Shown piece after piece: positions 9,435 to 18,459 of a DNA stretch of 64,000 nt. How positions within the stretch are numbered: the first letter of the stretch is position 1; the number at the start of each line of letters is the position of its first letter. This DNA comes from Campylobacter cuniculorum DSM 23162 = LMG 24588 (GTDB lineage Bacteria; Campylobacterota; Campylobacteria; Campylobacterales; Campylobacteraceae), in assembly GCF_002104335.1 (NCBI RefSeq), contig NZ_CP020867.1, positions 1,153,206-1,217,205 on the forward strand, written 5' to 3'. A program made the position numbers and the translations under genes. The notes below the pieces were generated by a model. That model searched no databases and had not been told where the DNA came from. It was given only the letters and a program-made list of their open reading frames with translations.

Positions 9435-9918
9435 CGTTTGTTTGTGAATTCAATAGTGCTTCAATTTAAAGCCCAGACACAAAGAAAATGACAAAACAGA
9501 ATTCTCAAGCAATCACAAACTCTATCTTAATCCATTAGGGAAAGTTTAAAACCCTGCTCTATCGTTTATGCTAAAGATAAAAACTATAAATATGAGAAAA
9601 TGATATTGCACTAAAATTAGGCTTAATTTAAAAAAAAATTAAGCCTTGCATAGTTACAATTACAGCTTATTGCAAAATTGATGGATTTAAAGATACACAT
9701 TCATTTTTAACATTTGAGTAGAATTAAATTTTGTTTGGTTGATTAACAAAAAAATTTAAGCCTTATCAAATTTAAATTTCTTTGTTGCAATGCTAAGCTT
9801 TTCAAGCATTAAATTAAACCACATTTTTATCTTTTATTATATTCTTGCAATTTTCAAAGATTTATTTTTACAGAGCTGTCCCCTCCCCTCATTAAGAAAA
9901 TATCAATTCTTATAAAAA
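9435..9918. other. Gene-poor stretch between convergent LOS genes, possible gene relic
   Basis: About 480 bases. Between about 9480 and 9615 short frames read NHKLYLNPLGKV and, in another frame, YAKDKNYKYEKMILH, separated by stops; this looks like the decayed end of a coding region, perhaps a lost LOS gene, but the family cannot be named. A hairpin lies at 9619-9646. Confidence 0.35.
9619..9646. terminator. Hairpin between convergent genes, possible bidirectional terminator
   Basis: AGGCTTAATT and AATTAAGCCT form a 10-bp perfect stem around an A-rich loop. The flanking T-runs are weak on both strands, so the terminator role is tentative. Confidence 0.4.
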
Positions 9919-10797
9919 TTAATTTTTATAAAGCTCTTTATCAAAACTTCTAAATCTTTTATGAAAGAAAAAATACTCATCAGGTTTAAATTTTATCATC
10001 TCTTCGCAACATTTTGCTTGATAAAATGTCAGTTCTTCGCTACTTTTAAGTCTTGAATCTTGAATTTCAAAGCATTTGATATGATATTTTCCTTCTTTTT
10101 GGTAGATAAAAGCACTCAAAAGCAAGGCATCCATTTTTTTAGCAATCACACTCGCACCCATTAAAAAATTCACTTCTTTATCAAAAAATTTTACCCTCAT
10201 GCTTTCATTCGCACTTGCATCTTGGTCAGTTAAAATGCCTAAAGTCCTTTTGTCTTTAAGGGCTTTAATCATTTTTTTTAACCCCCCCTTTTTATCGATG
10301 ATTTGCATATCAAATTGAGTGCGGTTTTGACTTAAAATTTTATCCATTGCCTTGCTGTCTAAGGCTCTACTTACAATCGACATTGCCCCAAATCTTGCCG
10401 CATAAGCAAGTGCACAAAGTTCCCAATTTCCATAATGAGCTGTAGTGAGTATCAAACTCCTTTTAGAATGAACAGCTTTGATTAAGAGCTCTTCATTATC
10501 AAAATGCACTTTTTTGAGAATTTTCTCCTTAGTTGTGTTTTGATTCTCTATGCAATCAATACCAAATTTTGCAAAATTTTGATAAATTTTTAAAGCAATT
10601 TGTTTTCTTTCTTCGGGGCTTTTTTCCGGAAAGCAAAGTTTGAGATTGATGTCGATGATTTTTCTGTGTTTGCTATTGCACCAAAAGGTGATTTGAGCTA
10701 CAAATAAAGCAAGAAAATTCAATAGCGATTTTGGTAAAATAAAAACAATCATCTTGAGAAAATAGTAAATAAAAATATAAATTCTCTCTTTAAACAT
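9919..10797 (-). CDS. htrB: Lipid A biosynthesis lauroyl acyltransferase
   Basis: 292 residues from the ATG at 10797 (MFKERIYIFIYYF); longer versions upstream would read through waaC and have no support. One N-terminal membrane segment is followed by the acyltransferase motif TTAHYGNWEL, the HX4(D/E) catalytic signature of the LpxL/HtrB family that adds a secondary acyl chain to Kdo2-lipid A at the inner membrane. The start overlaps the end of waaC by 8 bases. waaC-htrB is the classic conserved edge of the Campylobacter LOS locus, which supports both assignments. Confidence 0.9.
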   Translation of the reverse strand: MFKERIYIFIYYFLKMIVFILPKSLLNFLALFVAQITFWCNSKHRKIIDINLKLCFPEKSPEERKQIALKIYQNFAKFGIDCIENQNTTKEKILKKVHFDNEELLIKAVHSKRSLILTTAHYGNWELCALAYAARFGAMSIVSRALDSKAMDKILSQNRTQFDMQIIDKKGGLKKMIKALKDKRTLGILTDQDASANESMRVKFFDKEVNFLMGASVIAKKMDALLLSAFIYQKEGKYHIKCFEIQDSRLKSSEELTFYQAKCCEEMIKFKPDEYFFFHKRFRSFDKELYKN

Positions 10798-11794
10798 AAA
10801 GCAATTCCTTAACCAAAGCAAAAATATCCCTTTCATTAATTTGAGTGATACAAAAATCTTTTTTGTTGATATGTTTAGCATTAGTGATTTTTTTTCCCGC
10901 ATCAATCGTTTTATTAATACTCGTTTCAAAAGAGTTTCTTTTACTAGGAGTTGCTCCAAAAATTGTAATGGAAGCTTTATTCATTGCAAAGGCTAAATGC
11001 GTAGGACCGCTATCGTTTCCTATGATTAAATCCATCATTTTTGTTAAGGCTATGAGTTCTTTTAAGCTCATTTTTCTAAGTACTTCGATATTTTGATGAG
11101 TTTTTGCAATCTCTTTTGCCATTTCTTTTTCAAAGTCATTTCCCCAGCAAAGAAAAATCTTAAGTGTTTCATCTTGAGTGATTAAGGAACAAAGTTTGAT
11201 TAATTTTTCCTTAGGATAAATTTTATTTTTTTCACTTGAGCCCACATGCAAGAGTATGTTTTTTTCTTTCCATTCTAATTCTTCAAAAAGGCTTTGAGTT
11301 ATGTTTTTATCGACATTAAATACGGCTTGTTTAAAATAAATATCCTTAGGTTCAAATTCAGCATTTAGCATAAAAGCACTCAAACTTAAATACCGCACAA
11401 ATACATTTTCATTATAACTCATTGCAAATTTTTGATGATAAAAAATTGACGCAAAACTTTCTTTAAGGCTGAATTTATCAAAACCAAAATTATTAGGACT
11501 TAAGATGCGGCTTGTAAGAGCGGATTTGATGAGTCCTTGTAGGTCTAGAGCAAAATCATAGCGATTTTTCCTTGCTTTAAAGAGTATTTTGAGGGTTTTA
11601 TAAATCTTTTTGTCTTTTAGAGGCAGAGCGTAAAGGCGGTCAATTAAAGGATGATTTTCAAGTATATCTTTGAATTTTTCATCGACAAACCAGTGAAGTT
11701 CTATGTCTTTTTTTAATCCTTTAATAAACTGCAAAATTACCGCACTTTGGATAATATCTCCAAGTGCAGACAGACGAATGATTGCTATTTTCAT
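10790..11794 (-). CDS. waaC: Lipopolysaccharide heptosyltransferase I
   Basis: 334 residues, GT9 family. It starts MKIAIIRLSALGDIIQS, the ADP-heptose transferase N-terminal loop, and has the C-terminal donor site MDLIIGNDSGPTHLAFA. It adds the first L-glycero-D-manno-heptose to Kdo of the LOS inner core on the cytoplasmic face. Divergent from the exonuclease-like gene at 11864, overlapping htrB downstream. The length fits the family. Confidence 0.93.
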   Translation of the reverse strand: MKIAIIRLSALGDIIQSAVILQFIKGLKKDIELHWFVDEKFKDILENHPLIDRLYALPLKDKKIYKTLKILFKARKNRYDFALDLQGLIKSALTSRILSPNNFGFDKFSLKESFASIFYHQKFAMSYNENVFVRYLSLSAFMLNAEFEPKDIYFKQAVFNVDKNITQSLFEELEWKEKNILLHVGSSEKNKIYPKEKLIKLCSLITQDETLKIFLCWGNDFEKEMAKEIAKTHQNIEVLRKMSLKELIALTKMMDLIIGNDSGPTHLAFAMNKASITIFGATPSKRNSFETSINKTIDAGKKITNAKHINKKDFCITQINERDIFALVKELLYV

Positions 11795-11824
11795 TAAATC
11801 AGCCCAGTGTTTTGAAATTTTTGC

Positions 11825-11830
11825 TATGAT
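11825..11830 (+). promoter_or_regulatory. Possible -10 box of the exonuclease-like gene
   Basis: TGC then TATGAT, an extended -10 match, 34 bases before the ATG in the divergent waaC intergenic space. Confidence 0.4.
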
Positions 11831-11863
11831 TTTAACAAAGATATTTAAAAAAAAGGTTAAAAG

Positions 11864-12652
11864 ATGAAAAATGAAGGTTATATTTGCATTTTTGATTGTG
11901 AGAGCATTCCGGATAGTGAGCTTATCCGCAAATGTTTTGGTTTTGAAGGAAATGATTTGGAGGTGAGTTTAAAGGCTTTGGAGCAAGAAAAGCAAAAAAA
12001 TGGAAATGAATTTTTAGCCCTGCCTTTTCACAAAATCGTTAGCATTTGTGCGGTCATTAGCGACCATTTTGGACGATTCATAAAGGTCAATAAAATTGAA
12101 GGTGAAGATGAAAAAACGATGATTGATAATTTTTTTGATTTTATAGAAAAATATAAGCCAAGACTTGTGAGTTTTAATGGCAAAAATTATGATATGCCTT
12201 TGCTTGTTTTAAGGGCTTTAAAATACAATATCAAGGCTGCGAGTTATTTAGACACTCAAACAGATAAATGGAATAATTACAAAACGCGATTTAGTGAGCT
12301 TAAGCATTGTGATTTATTCGAATCTTTGGGAGCTTTTAAGGGTTTAAGACTTGATACTCTTTGTTTGATGACAGATTTGCCCGGAAAATATGATGTAAGC
12401 GGGGATTTGGTCATGAATCTTTATTATGAAAATCAGCTTGAAAAAATTCATGAATATTGCGAAAGTGATACGCTTAACACCTACATGCTTTTTTTAAAAT
12501 ATGAGTTGATTAAGGGAAATTTAAATGAAGATGATTATGTGGATTTTCTCGCTTTGATGAAGCAATATTTAAGCGAAAAAAAGGCTCATCGTGGTTATTT
12601 GGAAGTGTTTGTTAAAGCTTGTGAGAATGAAATTTTAAAAATGAGGAATTAA
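11864..12652 (+). CDS. Predicted PolB-like 3'-5' exonuclease domain protein
   Basis: 262 residues. CIFDCESIPD (Asp and Glu of motif I), SFNGKNYDMPLL (motif II) and HEYCESDTLNTY (motif III, Tyr/Asp) fit the DEDDy exonuclease fold related to the proofreading domain of family B polymerases. No polymerase domain is present, so it is a stand-alone nuclease-like protein. The same gene sits beside waaC and gne in C. jejuni (Cj1132c, from memory). Its cellular substrate is unknown. Confidence 0.75.
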   Translation: MKNEGYICIFDCESIPDSELIRKCFGFEGNDLEVSLKALEQEKQKNGNEFLALPFHKIVSICAVISDHFGRFIKVNKIEGEDEKTMIDNFFDFIEKYKPRLVSFNGKNYDMPLLVLRALKYNIKAASYLDTQTDKWNNYKTRFSELKHCDLFESLGAFKGLRLDTLCLMTDLPGKYDVSGDLVMNLYYENQLEKIHEYCESDTLNTYMLFLKYELIKGNLNEDDYVDFLALMKQYLSEKKAHRGYLEVFVKACENEILKMRN

Positions 12653-12669
12653 TGTTTAAATAAAAATGC

Positions 12670-12675
12670 TAAAAT
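12670..12675 (+). promoter_or_regulatory. Possible promoter of the gne-pgl operon
   Basis: TGC then TAAAAT, an extended -10 match, 36 bases before the gne ATG, just after the exonuclease-like gene ends. All genes from gne to pglF follow without a gap large enough for another obvious promoter. Confidence 0.45.
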
Positions 12676-12710
12676 TATTCTTTTGATTTTTAATTTGATT
12701 TTAAGGGAAG

Positions 12711-13700
12711 ATGATGAAAATTTTAATTACAGGCGGAGCGGGTTATATAGGCTCTCACACCTTGAGACAATTTTTAAAAACCTCGCATGAACTTTACGTT
12801 TTGGATAATCTTTCTAAGGGGTCTCAAACTTCACTTGAGGATTTAAGTCGCATTAGAAATTTTGAATTTTTTAAACAGGATTTAAGTGATTTTAAAGGAC
12901 TTAAAGAGCTTTTTAAAACGCAAAAATTTGACGCTGTGGTGCATTTTGCTGCAAGTATTGAGGTGTTTGAAAGTATGCAAAATCCTTTAAAATATTATAT
13001 CAATAACACAGCTAATACTGCAAATCTCATACAAACTTGCCTTGAAAATGGGGTTTTTAAATTCATCTTTTCATCAACAGCTGCCACTTATGGAGAGCCT
13101 AAGACTCCGGTGGTGAGTGAAACAAGCCCTTTAATGCCGATTAATCCTTATGGTAAGAGTAAATTGATGAGCGAAGAACTTTTAAGGGACGCAAGTGTGG
13201 CTTTTCCTGAATTTAAGCATTGTATTTTAAGATATTTTAATGTTGCAGGAGCTTGTATGGACTTTAAACTTGGACAAAGATACCCAAAGGCAACCTTGCT
13301 GATAAAAGTCGCAGCTGAAGTCGCAGCAGGTAAGAGGGAGAAGCTTTTTATTTTTGGTGAAGATTATGAAACCAAAGATGGAACTTGCATTAGAGATTTC
13401 ATCCATGTCGATGACATTTCAAGTGCCCATTTAGTGGCTTTAGAATATCTTAAAGACAATGCAAGTGATGTTTTTAATGTCGGCTATGGACACGGCTTTA
13501 GTGTTAAAGAGGTGATTGAAACGATGAAAAAGGTGAGCGGGGTGGATTTTAAAGTAGAAATTGCTGCACGTCGTGCAGGAGACCCTAGTGTTTTAATTTC
13601 AGATGCTTCTAAAATTCGCTCTCTTACTTCGTGGCAACCTCAATTTGATGATTTAGAACTCATTTGCAGGAGTGCCTTTGAGTGGGAAAAGCAGTGTTAA
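12711..13700 (+). CDS. gne: UDP-GlcNAc/Glc 4-epimerase
   Basis: 329 residues, extended short-chain dehydrogenase. GGAGYIGSH at about 7-15 binds NAD; the SST triad region at about 121-124 and YGKSK at about 147-151 supply the catalytic Ser/Thr, Tyr and Lys. In Campylobacter this enzyme makes UDP-GalNAc for the N-glycan and UDP-Gal(NAc) for LOS and capsule. It starts the pgl cluster and overlaps pglK by a few bases. An ATG ATG doublet begins the gene; either could be used. Confidence 0.93.
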   Translation: MMKILITGGAGYIGSHTLRQFLKTSHELYVLDNLSKGSQTSLEDLSRIRNFEFFKQDLSDFKGLKELFKTQKFDAVVHFAASIEVFESMQNPLKYYINNTANTANLIQTCLENGVFKFIFSSTAATYGEPKTPVVSETSPLMPINPYGKSKLMSEELLRDASVAFPEFKHCILRYFNVAGACMDFKLGQRYPKATLLIKVAAEVAAGKREKLFIFGEDYETKDGTCIRDFIHVDDISSAHLVALEYLKDNASDVFNVGYGHGFSVKEVIETMKKVSGVDFKVEIAARRAGDPSVLISDASKIRSLTSWQPQFDDLELICRSAFEWEKQC

Positions 13701-15394
13701 AAAAACTTTTTTTTATATTGAGTCAAGAGGATAAAAAATTTTTATTTTCTTTGCTGATTTTTTCGGTATTTATTTCTTTTATAGAAAGCTTTGCAATCTC
13801 TTTAATTATGCCTTTTGTTGCTTTAGCGAGTGATTTTTCGTATTTTGAAAAAAATGCAATTTTGATGAAAATTAAAGAATACTTTGCCCTACCTAGCTAT
13901 GAGCTTATTGTTTATTTTGGAATTTTGCTTGTTATTTTTTATGTTTTTAGAGCCTTTTTAAATGCTTATTATTTTCATCTTTTGGCTCAATTTTCAAAAG
14001 GCAGATACCACAATATAGCTCTTAGGGTCTTTTCCGCCTTTTTAAGTTCTGATTATGAGAGTTTCACGCGAAAAAATCAATCCGAAATTCTTAAGAGCAT
14101 TACAGGAGAGGTGTATAATCTTAGCACGATGTTAGCGTCTTTTTTGCTTATGATGAGTGAAATTTTTGTATTGATTTTACTCTACGCTTTAATGCTTTTA
14201 ATTGATTATAAAATCACTTTATTTTTGAGTGTTTTTATGATTTTAAATGCTTTCATTTTAGTTAAAATTTTAGCCCCCATTGTCAAAAAAGCAGGCTTAA
14301 AAAGAGAAGAAGCGATGAAGAATTTTTTTGAAATTTTAAATACAAATTTAAATAATTTTAAATTCATCAAACTTAAAACAAAAGAACAAGGTGTTTTAAA
14401 TCTTTTTAAAGAGCAAAGTCTGGCTTTTAGCAAAGCAAATATTACAAGCGAAACCGTCGCAGCCTTGCCACGTATTTATCTTGAGGGTGTAGGTTTTTGT
14501 GTGCTTGTATTGATTGTTGTGTTTTTGGTATTTGCGAATAAAAGTGATATTTCAAATATCTTAGCTACAATTTCTATCTTTGTTTTAGCCCTTTATCGCT
14601 TAATGCCAAGTGCAAATCGCATTCTTACAAGTTATCATGATTTGCTTTATTATCGCTCTTCTTTGGAGATTATTTATCAAATTTTAAATCAAAAAAAAGA
14701 AAATTTAGGCGATGAAAAGCTTGAATTTAAAAAAGAACTTCGTTTGGAAAATTTGGGTTTTGGATATGAGGGTAAAAATCTTTTGTTTAAAAATATCAAT
14801 TTAAGTATTAAAAAAGGTGAAAAAATCGCTTTTATCGGTGAAAGTGGAAGCGGTAAAAGCACTCTAGTGGATTTAATCATAGGGCTTTTAACTCCTAAAG
14901 AAGGTCAAATTTATATCGATAATACCGCACTTAATTCTAAAAATATAAAAAATTACCGACAAAAAATCGGCTACATCCCGCAACAAATTTATCTTTTTAA
15001 TGATAGCATTGCCAAAAATATTTCTTTTGGAGATGAAGCAAAAGAAAGTTTTCTTAAAGAACTCATACAAAAAGTGCATCTTGAAAAATTCATTAAAAAT
15101 CTCCCTCAAGGCATTGACACACAGGTAGGAGATGGAGGGAGCAATTTAAGCGGAGGACAAAAACAAAGGATAGCCATAGCAAGAGCACTTTTTTTAAATC
15201 CCGAAATTCTCGTTTTAGATGAAGCCACTTCAGCCCTTGATAGCAATATAGAAGCTAAAATAATGGACGCAATCTATGAACTTGCTAAGGATAAAACGAT
15301 GATTATTATTGCTCACAGGCTTTCAACGATTGAAAATTGCGATAAAATTTATAAACTCGAGCGAGGAAAACTCATCTTAGAAAGGGCAAGATGA
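13694..15394 (+). CDS. pglK: Lipid-linked oligosaccharide flippase (ABC transporter)
   Basis: 566 residues from the GTG at 13694 ([13 protein letters not shown]), chosen because it matches the known PglK start and length; an in-frame GTG at 13682 is the alternative. About six membrane segments in the first 310 residues are followed by an ABC domain: Walker [10 protein letters not shown] at about 381, signature LSGGQKQR at about 485, Walker [13 protein letters not shown] at about 505. It uses ATP to flip the undecaprenyl-PP heptasaccharide to the periplasm. Overlaps gne by 7 bases and pglH by 4. Confidence 0.95.
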   Translation: MLKKLFFILSQEDKKFLFSLLIFSVFISFIESFAISLIMPFVALASDFSYFEKNAILMKIKEYFALPSYELIVYFGILLVIFYVFRAFLNAYYFHLLAQFSKGRYHNIALRVFSAFLSSDYESFTRKNQSEILKSITGEVYNLSTMLASFLLMMSEIFVLILLYALMLLIDYKITLFLSVFMILNAFILVKILAPIVKKAGLKREEAMKNFFEILNTNLNNFKFIKLKTKEQGVLNLFKEQSLAFSKANITSETVAALPRIYLEGVGFCVLVLIVVFLVFANKSDISNILATISIFVLALYRLMPSANRILTSYHDLLYYRSSLEIIYQILNQKKENLGDEKLEFKKELRLENLGFGYEGKNLLFKNINLSIKKGEKIAFIGESGSGKSTLVDLIIGLLTPKEGQIYIDNTALNSKNIKNYRQKIGYIPQQIYLFNDSIAKNISFGDEAKESFLKELIQKVHLEKFIKNLPQGIDTQVGDGGSNLSGGQKQRIAIARALFLNPEILVLDEATSALDSNIEAKIMDAIYELAKDKTMIIIAHRLSTIENCDKIYKLERGKLILERAR

Positions 15395-16455
15395 AAATCA
15401 CTTTTATCATAGCGACCTTAAATTCTGGCGGGGCTGAAAGGGTTTTGGTTACCTTAGCAAATGCATTGTGTAAAGAGCATGAAATTTGTATTATAAAATT
15501 CCACAAAGAAGATTCTTTTTATCCTCTTGAGCATGAAATTTGTGTCAAAACCCTGCCCGAATTTCGCTTTGATACAATCTATCATAAGATTGCAAGTCGT
15601 TTTAAGAAATTTTTTGCCTTACGTTTAGCCCTTAAAGAGAGCAAGAGCGATGTTTTTATTTCTTTTTTAGATACAACAAATATTGCTTGTATCGTTGCAA
15701 AATGGGGTTTAAGAACTCCTTTAATCATCAGTGAGCATAGTCATCAAAGTTATTTAAAACCTAAAATTTGGAGATTTTTAAGAAGGATGAGCTATCCTTA
15801 TGCCAATGCTTTAACAGTGCTTTCAAGTTCGGATAAGAATTATTATGAAAATTTTGTTAAAAGGGTGATTTTACTTCCAAATCCTTGTCATTTTACCTTA
15901 GAAAACAAAGAATTCAAAAAAGAAAATCTTGTGCTTTTTGTCGGGAGATTAGATAAAAATAAAAATCCTCAAATGTTTATCAGAGCCTTTGAAAATTTAG
16001 AGGAAAATTTGCGTCAAAATTGCGAATTTATAGTTGCTGGAGATGGGGAGCTTAAAGAAGAATTAAAATTAAGGGCTAAGGGCTTGAATATCAAATTTTT
16101 AGGTAAGGTTGAGGATATAAAAAGCCTTTATGAGAGGGCTAAAGTGCTTTGTCTTTGTTCTTTTATAGAGGGTTTGCCTACGGTTTTGATTGAAAGTTTG
16201 TATTTTGAGGTGTGTAGAATTTCGAGTGCTTATACAGCTGGGGCAAAGGATTTGATTGAGGATTTAAAAGATGGCTTTATTGTGCCTTGTGATGATGATT
16301 TGGCTATGGCAGAAAGGATAAGTTTGGTTTTAAATGATGAACAATTAAGACTTAATTTGGTTTGCGAAGCCAAAAAAAGATGTGAAAACTATGAAATTTC
16401 AAATATTAAAGAAAAATGGCTGGTTTTAATCAAGGAGTTAAGAGAACATGCCTAA
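15391..16455 (+). CDS. pglH: N-glycan GalNAc polymerase glycosyltransferase
   Basis: 354 residues, GT4. The N-terminal loop LNSGGAERV and C-terminal [22 protein letters not shown] and [11 protein letters not shown] (EX7E) are the family landmarks. PglH adds three alpha-1,4-GalNAc residues to the lipid-linked trisaccharide in the cytoplasm. The operon position after pglK and before pglI, with an ATGA overlap, supports the call. Confidence 0.92.
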   Translation: MKITFIIATLNSGGAERVLVTLANALCKEHEICIIKFHKEDSFYPLEHEICVKTLPEFRFDTIYHKIASRFKKFFALRLALKESKSDVFISFLDTTNIACIVAKWGLRTPLIISEHSHQSYLKPKIWRFLRRMSYPYANALTVLSSSDKNYYENFVKRVILLPNPCHFTLENKEFKKENLVLFVGRLDKNKNPQMFIRAFENLEENLRQNCEFIVAGDGELKEELKLRAKGLNIKFLGKVEDIKSLYERAKVLCLCSFIEGLPTVLIESLYFEVCRISSAYTAGAKDLIEDLKDGFIVPCDDDLAMAERISLVLNDEQLRLNLVCEAKKRCENYEISNIKEKWLVLIKELREHA

Positions 16456-17371
16456 ACTTTCGGTGATTATAGCAACTTATAGGCGTCCGGATTTATTGCT
16501 TAAAGCGATTAAAAGTGTGCAAAAGCAGGATTTTAAAGACTTAGAAATCATTGTAAGCGATGATAATTCCAAAGATGAAACAGAAAAACTTGTTAAGCAA
16601 ATGCAAGAAAAAGATAGTCGCATTAAATATGTCTTAAACACGCGATACAAACAGGGTCCAAATGGTAATAAAAACAATGGTTTAGATTATGCACAGGGAG
16701 AATTTATAAGTTTTTTAGACGATGATGATGAGCTTTTAGATGGTGCTTTAAGTGAGTTATTGTCAAAAGAGGGTTATTCTCATATTTTAGGCAATTGTTT
16801 GATTGAAGAAAATGGAGTGTTAAGCTCTCGGTTGAGCGGAGTGGGTTTGGATAAAGATACAGAGCTTTGTAAAAAAGATTTTTTAATGCAAAAATTTCAA
16901 GGAGAATTTTTTTCAGTTTTTAAAAAATCTTTACTTAAAGGCAAACGTTTTAATGAAAATTTTTATGGCAATGAAGCCACACTCTGGGTGAATTTATATG
17001 ATGAAAAAAGTTTTTATATCCATAAAGCTTTTAGAATTTATAGGATTAAAAGAGAGGATAGCGTTACTTTAAATGCAGCAAAGAATGCACATCGTGTTTA
17101 TTTGGGATATTTAGAACTTGCTTTGCTTTTAGAAACACAATTAGAGCTTAGCAAAGATAAGGACTATAAAAAAGCTTGTGCGAGTTATTATAAAATGGCG
17201 GCTTATTATGCTAAATTTGCAGGCGAATTTAAAAAAATGTATTTTTATCTTTATAAAAGTTTGAAAATAAAATTCAATCTCCCCGCTTTAATTTTACTTT
17301 GTTTAAGTATAATTCCAAGTAGTTTTATAGCAAAATTATCGCGTATTCGGGTGGCTTTATGCAAAAATTAG
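16448..17371 (+). CDS. pglI: N-glycan branching glucosyltransferase
   Basis: 307 residues, GT2. It starts LSVIIATYRRPDLLLKAI with the DDNSKD nucleotide site at about 36 and FLDDDDE (DXD) at about 93. PglI adds the single branching beta-1,3-glucose to the heptasaccharide. Overlaps pglH by 8 and pglJ by 13 bases. The frame is intact, so the glucose branch is probably made in this strain. Confidence 0.92.
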   Translation: MPKLSVIIATYRRPDLLLKAIKSVQKQDFKDLEIIVSDDNSKDETEKLVKQMQEKDSRIKYVLNTRYKQGPNGNKNNGLDYAQGEFISFLDDDDELLDGALSELLSKEGYSHILGNCLIEENGVLSSRLSGVGLDKDTELCKKDFLMQKFQGEFFSVFKKSLLKGKRFNENFYGNEATLWVNLYDEKSFYIHKAFRIYRIKREDSVTLNAAKNAHRVYLGYLELALLLETQLELSKDKDYKKACASYYKMAAYYAKFAGEFKKMYFYLYKSLKIKFNLPALILLCLSIIPSSFIAKLSRIRVALCKN

Positions 17372-18456
17372 CAATTTTTATTTATTCTTTAGGAAGTGGC
17401 GGGGCTGAAAGGGTTGTTGCAACTTTATTACCGATTTTAAATTTAAAATTTCAAGTGCATTTGATTTTAATGAATGATAAAATTTCTTATGAAATCCCCC
17501 CTTGCAATATCCATTTTTTAGAACAATCTCGTCCCGATGAAAACTCTTTAATGAAATTTATAAAACTCCCTTTTTTAGCTCTAAAATACAAAAAACTCTG
17601 CAAAAATTTACAGATAGACATACAATTTGTTTTTTTAAATCGTCCTAATTATATCGCTTTGTTTGCAAGAATTTTTGGCTTAAAATCAAGACTTGTTATC
17701 AATGAATGCACCACTCCAAGTGTAATGTATGCGAAAAAAAATGTCAATTCTTTCATCAATCGTTCTTTAATCCGCTTTCTGTATCCTAAGGCGGATTTGA
17801 TTTTAGCAAATTCTAAGGGCAATGAAGAAGACTTAATCGAAGTTTTTAATATCAATGCTCAAAAATGTCAGATTTTATACAATGCAATTGATTTAGAAAA
17901 TATTGAAAAAAAAGCTTTAGAAGCTATACCTTTGCAAGATAAATTTATACTTAGTGTTGGCAGACTTGATGAGGGGAAGAATCACAAACTTTTAATCAAA
18001 GCTTATGCAAGATTAAAAACAGATTTAAAACTTGTGATTTTAGGCGAAGGTATTCTTAAAAACGACTTAGAAAATTTGATTGAAGAATTGAATTTAAAAG
18101 ATAAAGTTTTGCTTTTAGGCTTTGATTCTAATCCTTATAAATATATGAGTAAATGCGAATTTTTTGCGTTTGCTTCAATTTTTGAAGGATTTTCTAATGT
18201 TTTGATTGAAAGTCTTGCTTGTTCTTGTGCTGTGGTTTGCACCGAGCATAAAAGTGGAGCTAAGGAGCTTTTTGGTAATGATGAATTTGGTCTTTTGGTT
18301 CAGGTTAATAACGAAAATAGTATGTTTAATGGTTTAAAACTCATGCTTGAAGATGAAAATCTCAGACAAACTTATAAAAAAAAGGCGCGATTACGTGCTT
18401 TGGATTTTGATAAGGTTAAGATTGCTAGAATGGCTCTAAAGTATTTGATAGGATAA
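17359..18456 (+). CDS. pglJ: N-glycan second-GalNAc transferase
   Basis: 365 residues, GT4. LGSGGAERVVATLL near the N-terminus, SVGRLDEGKNH and EGFSNVLIESLA (EX7E) in the C-terminal Rossmann domain. PglJ adds the second GalNAc, after PglA. It shares the glycine-loop sequence with PglH and with the two phase-variable LOS transferases at 7173-9434, but without a homopolymer tract. Confidence 0.92.
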   Translation: MQKLAIFIYSLGSGGAERVVATLLPILNLKFQVHLILMNDKISYEIPPCNIHFLEQSRPDENSLMKFIKLPFLALKYKKLCKNLQIDIQFVFLNRPNYIALFARIFGLKSRLVINECTTPSVMYAKKNVNSFINRSLIRFLYPKADLILANSKGNEEDLIEVFNINAQKCQILYNAIDLENIEKKALEAIPLQDKFILSVGRLDEGKNHKLLIKAYARLKTDLKLVILGEGILKNDLENLIEELNLKDKVLLLGFDSNPYKYMSKCEFFAFASIFEGFSNVLIESLACSCAVVCTEHKSGAKELFGNDEFGLLVQVNNENSMFNGLKLMLEDENLRQTYKKKARLRALDFDKVKIARMALKYLIG

Positions 18457-18459
18457 AAA

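Noticed and set aside
10280-10290. G7 run in htrB as a phase switch
   Set aside because: Too short compared with the G9-G10 tracts elsewhere; the frame is open and encodes part of KKGGLKK.
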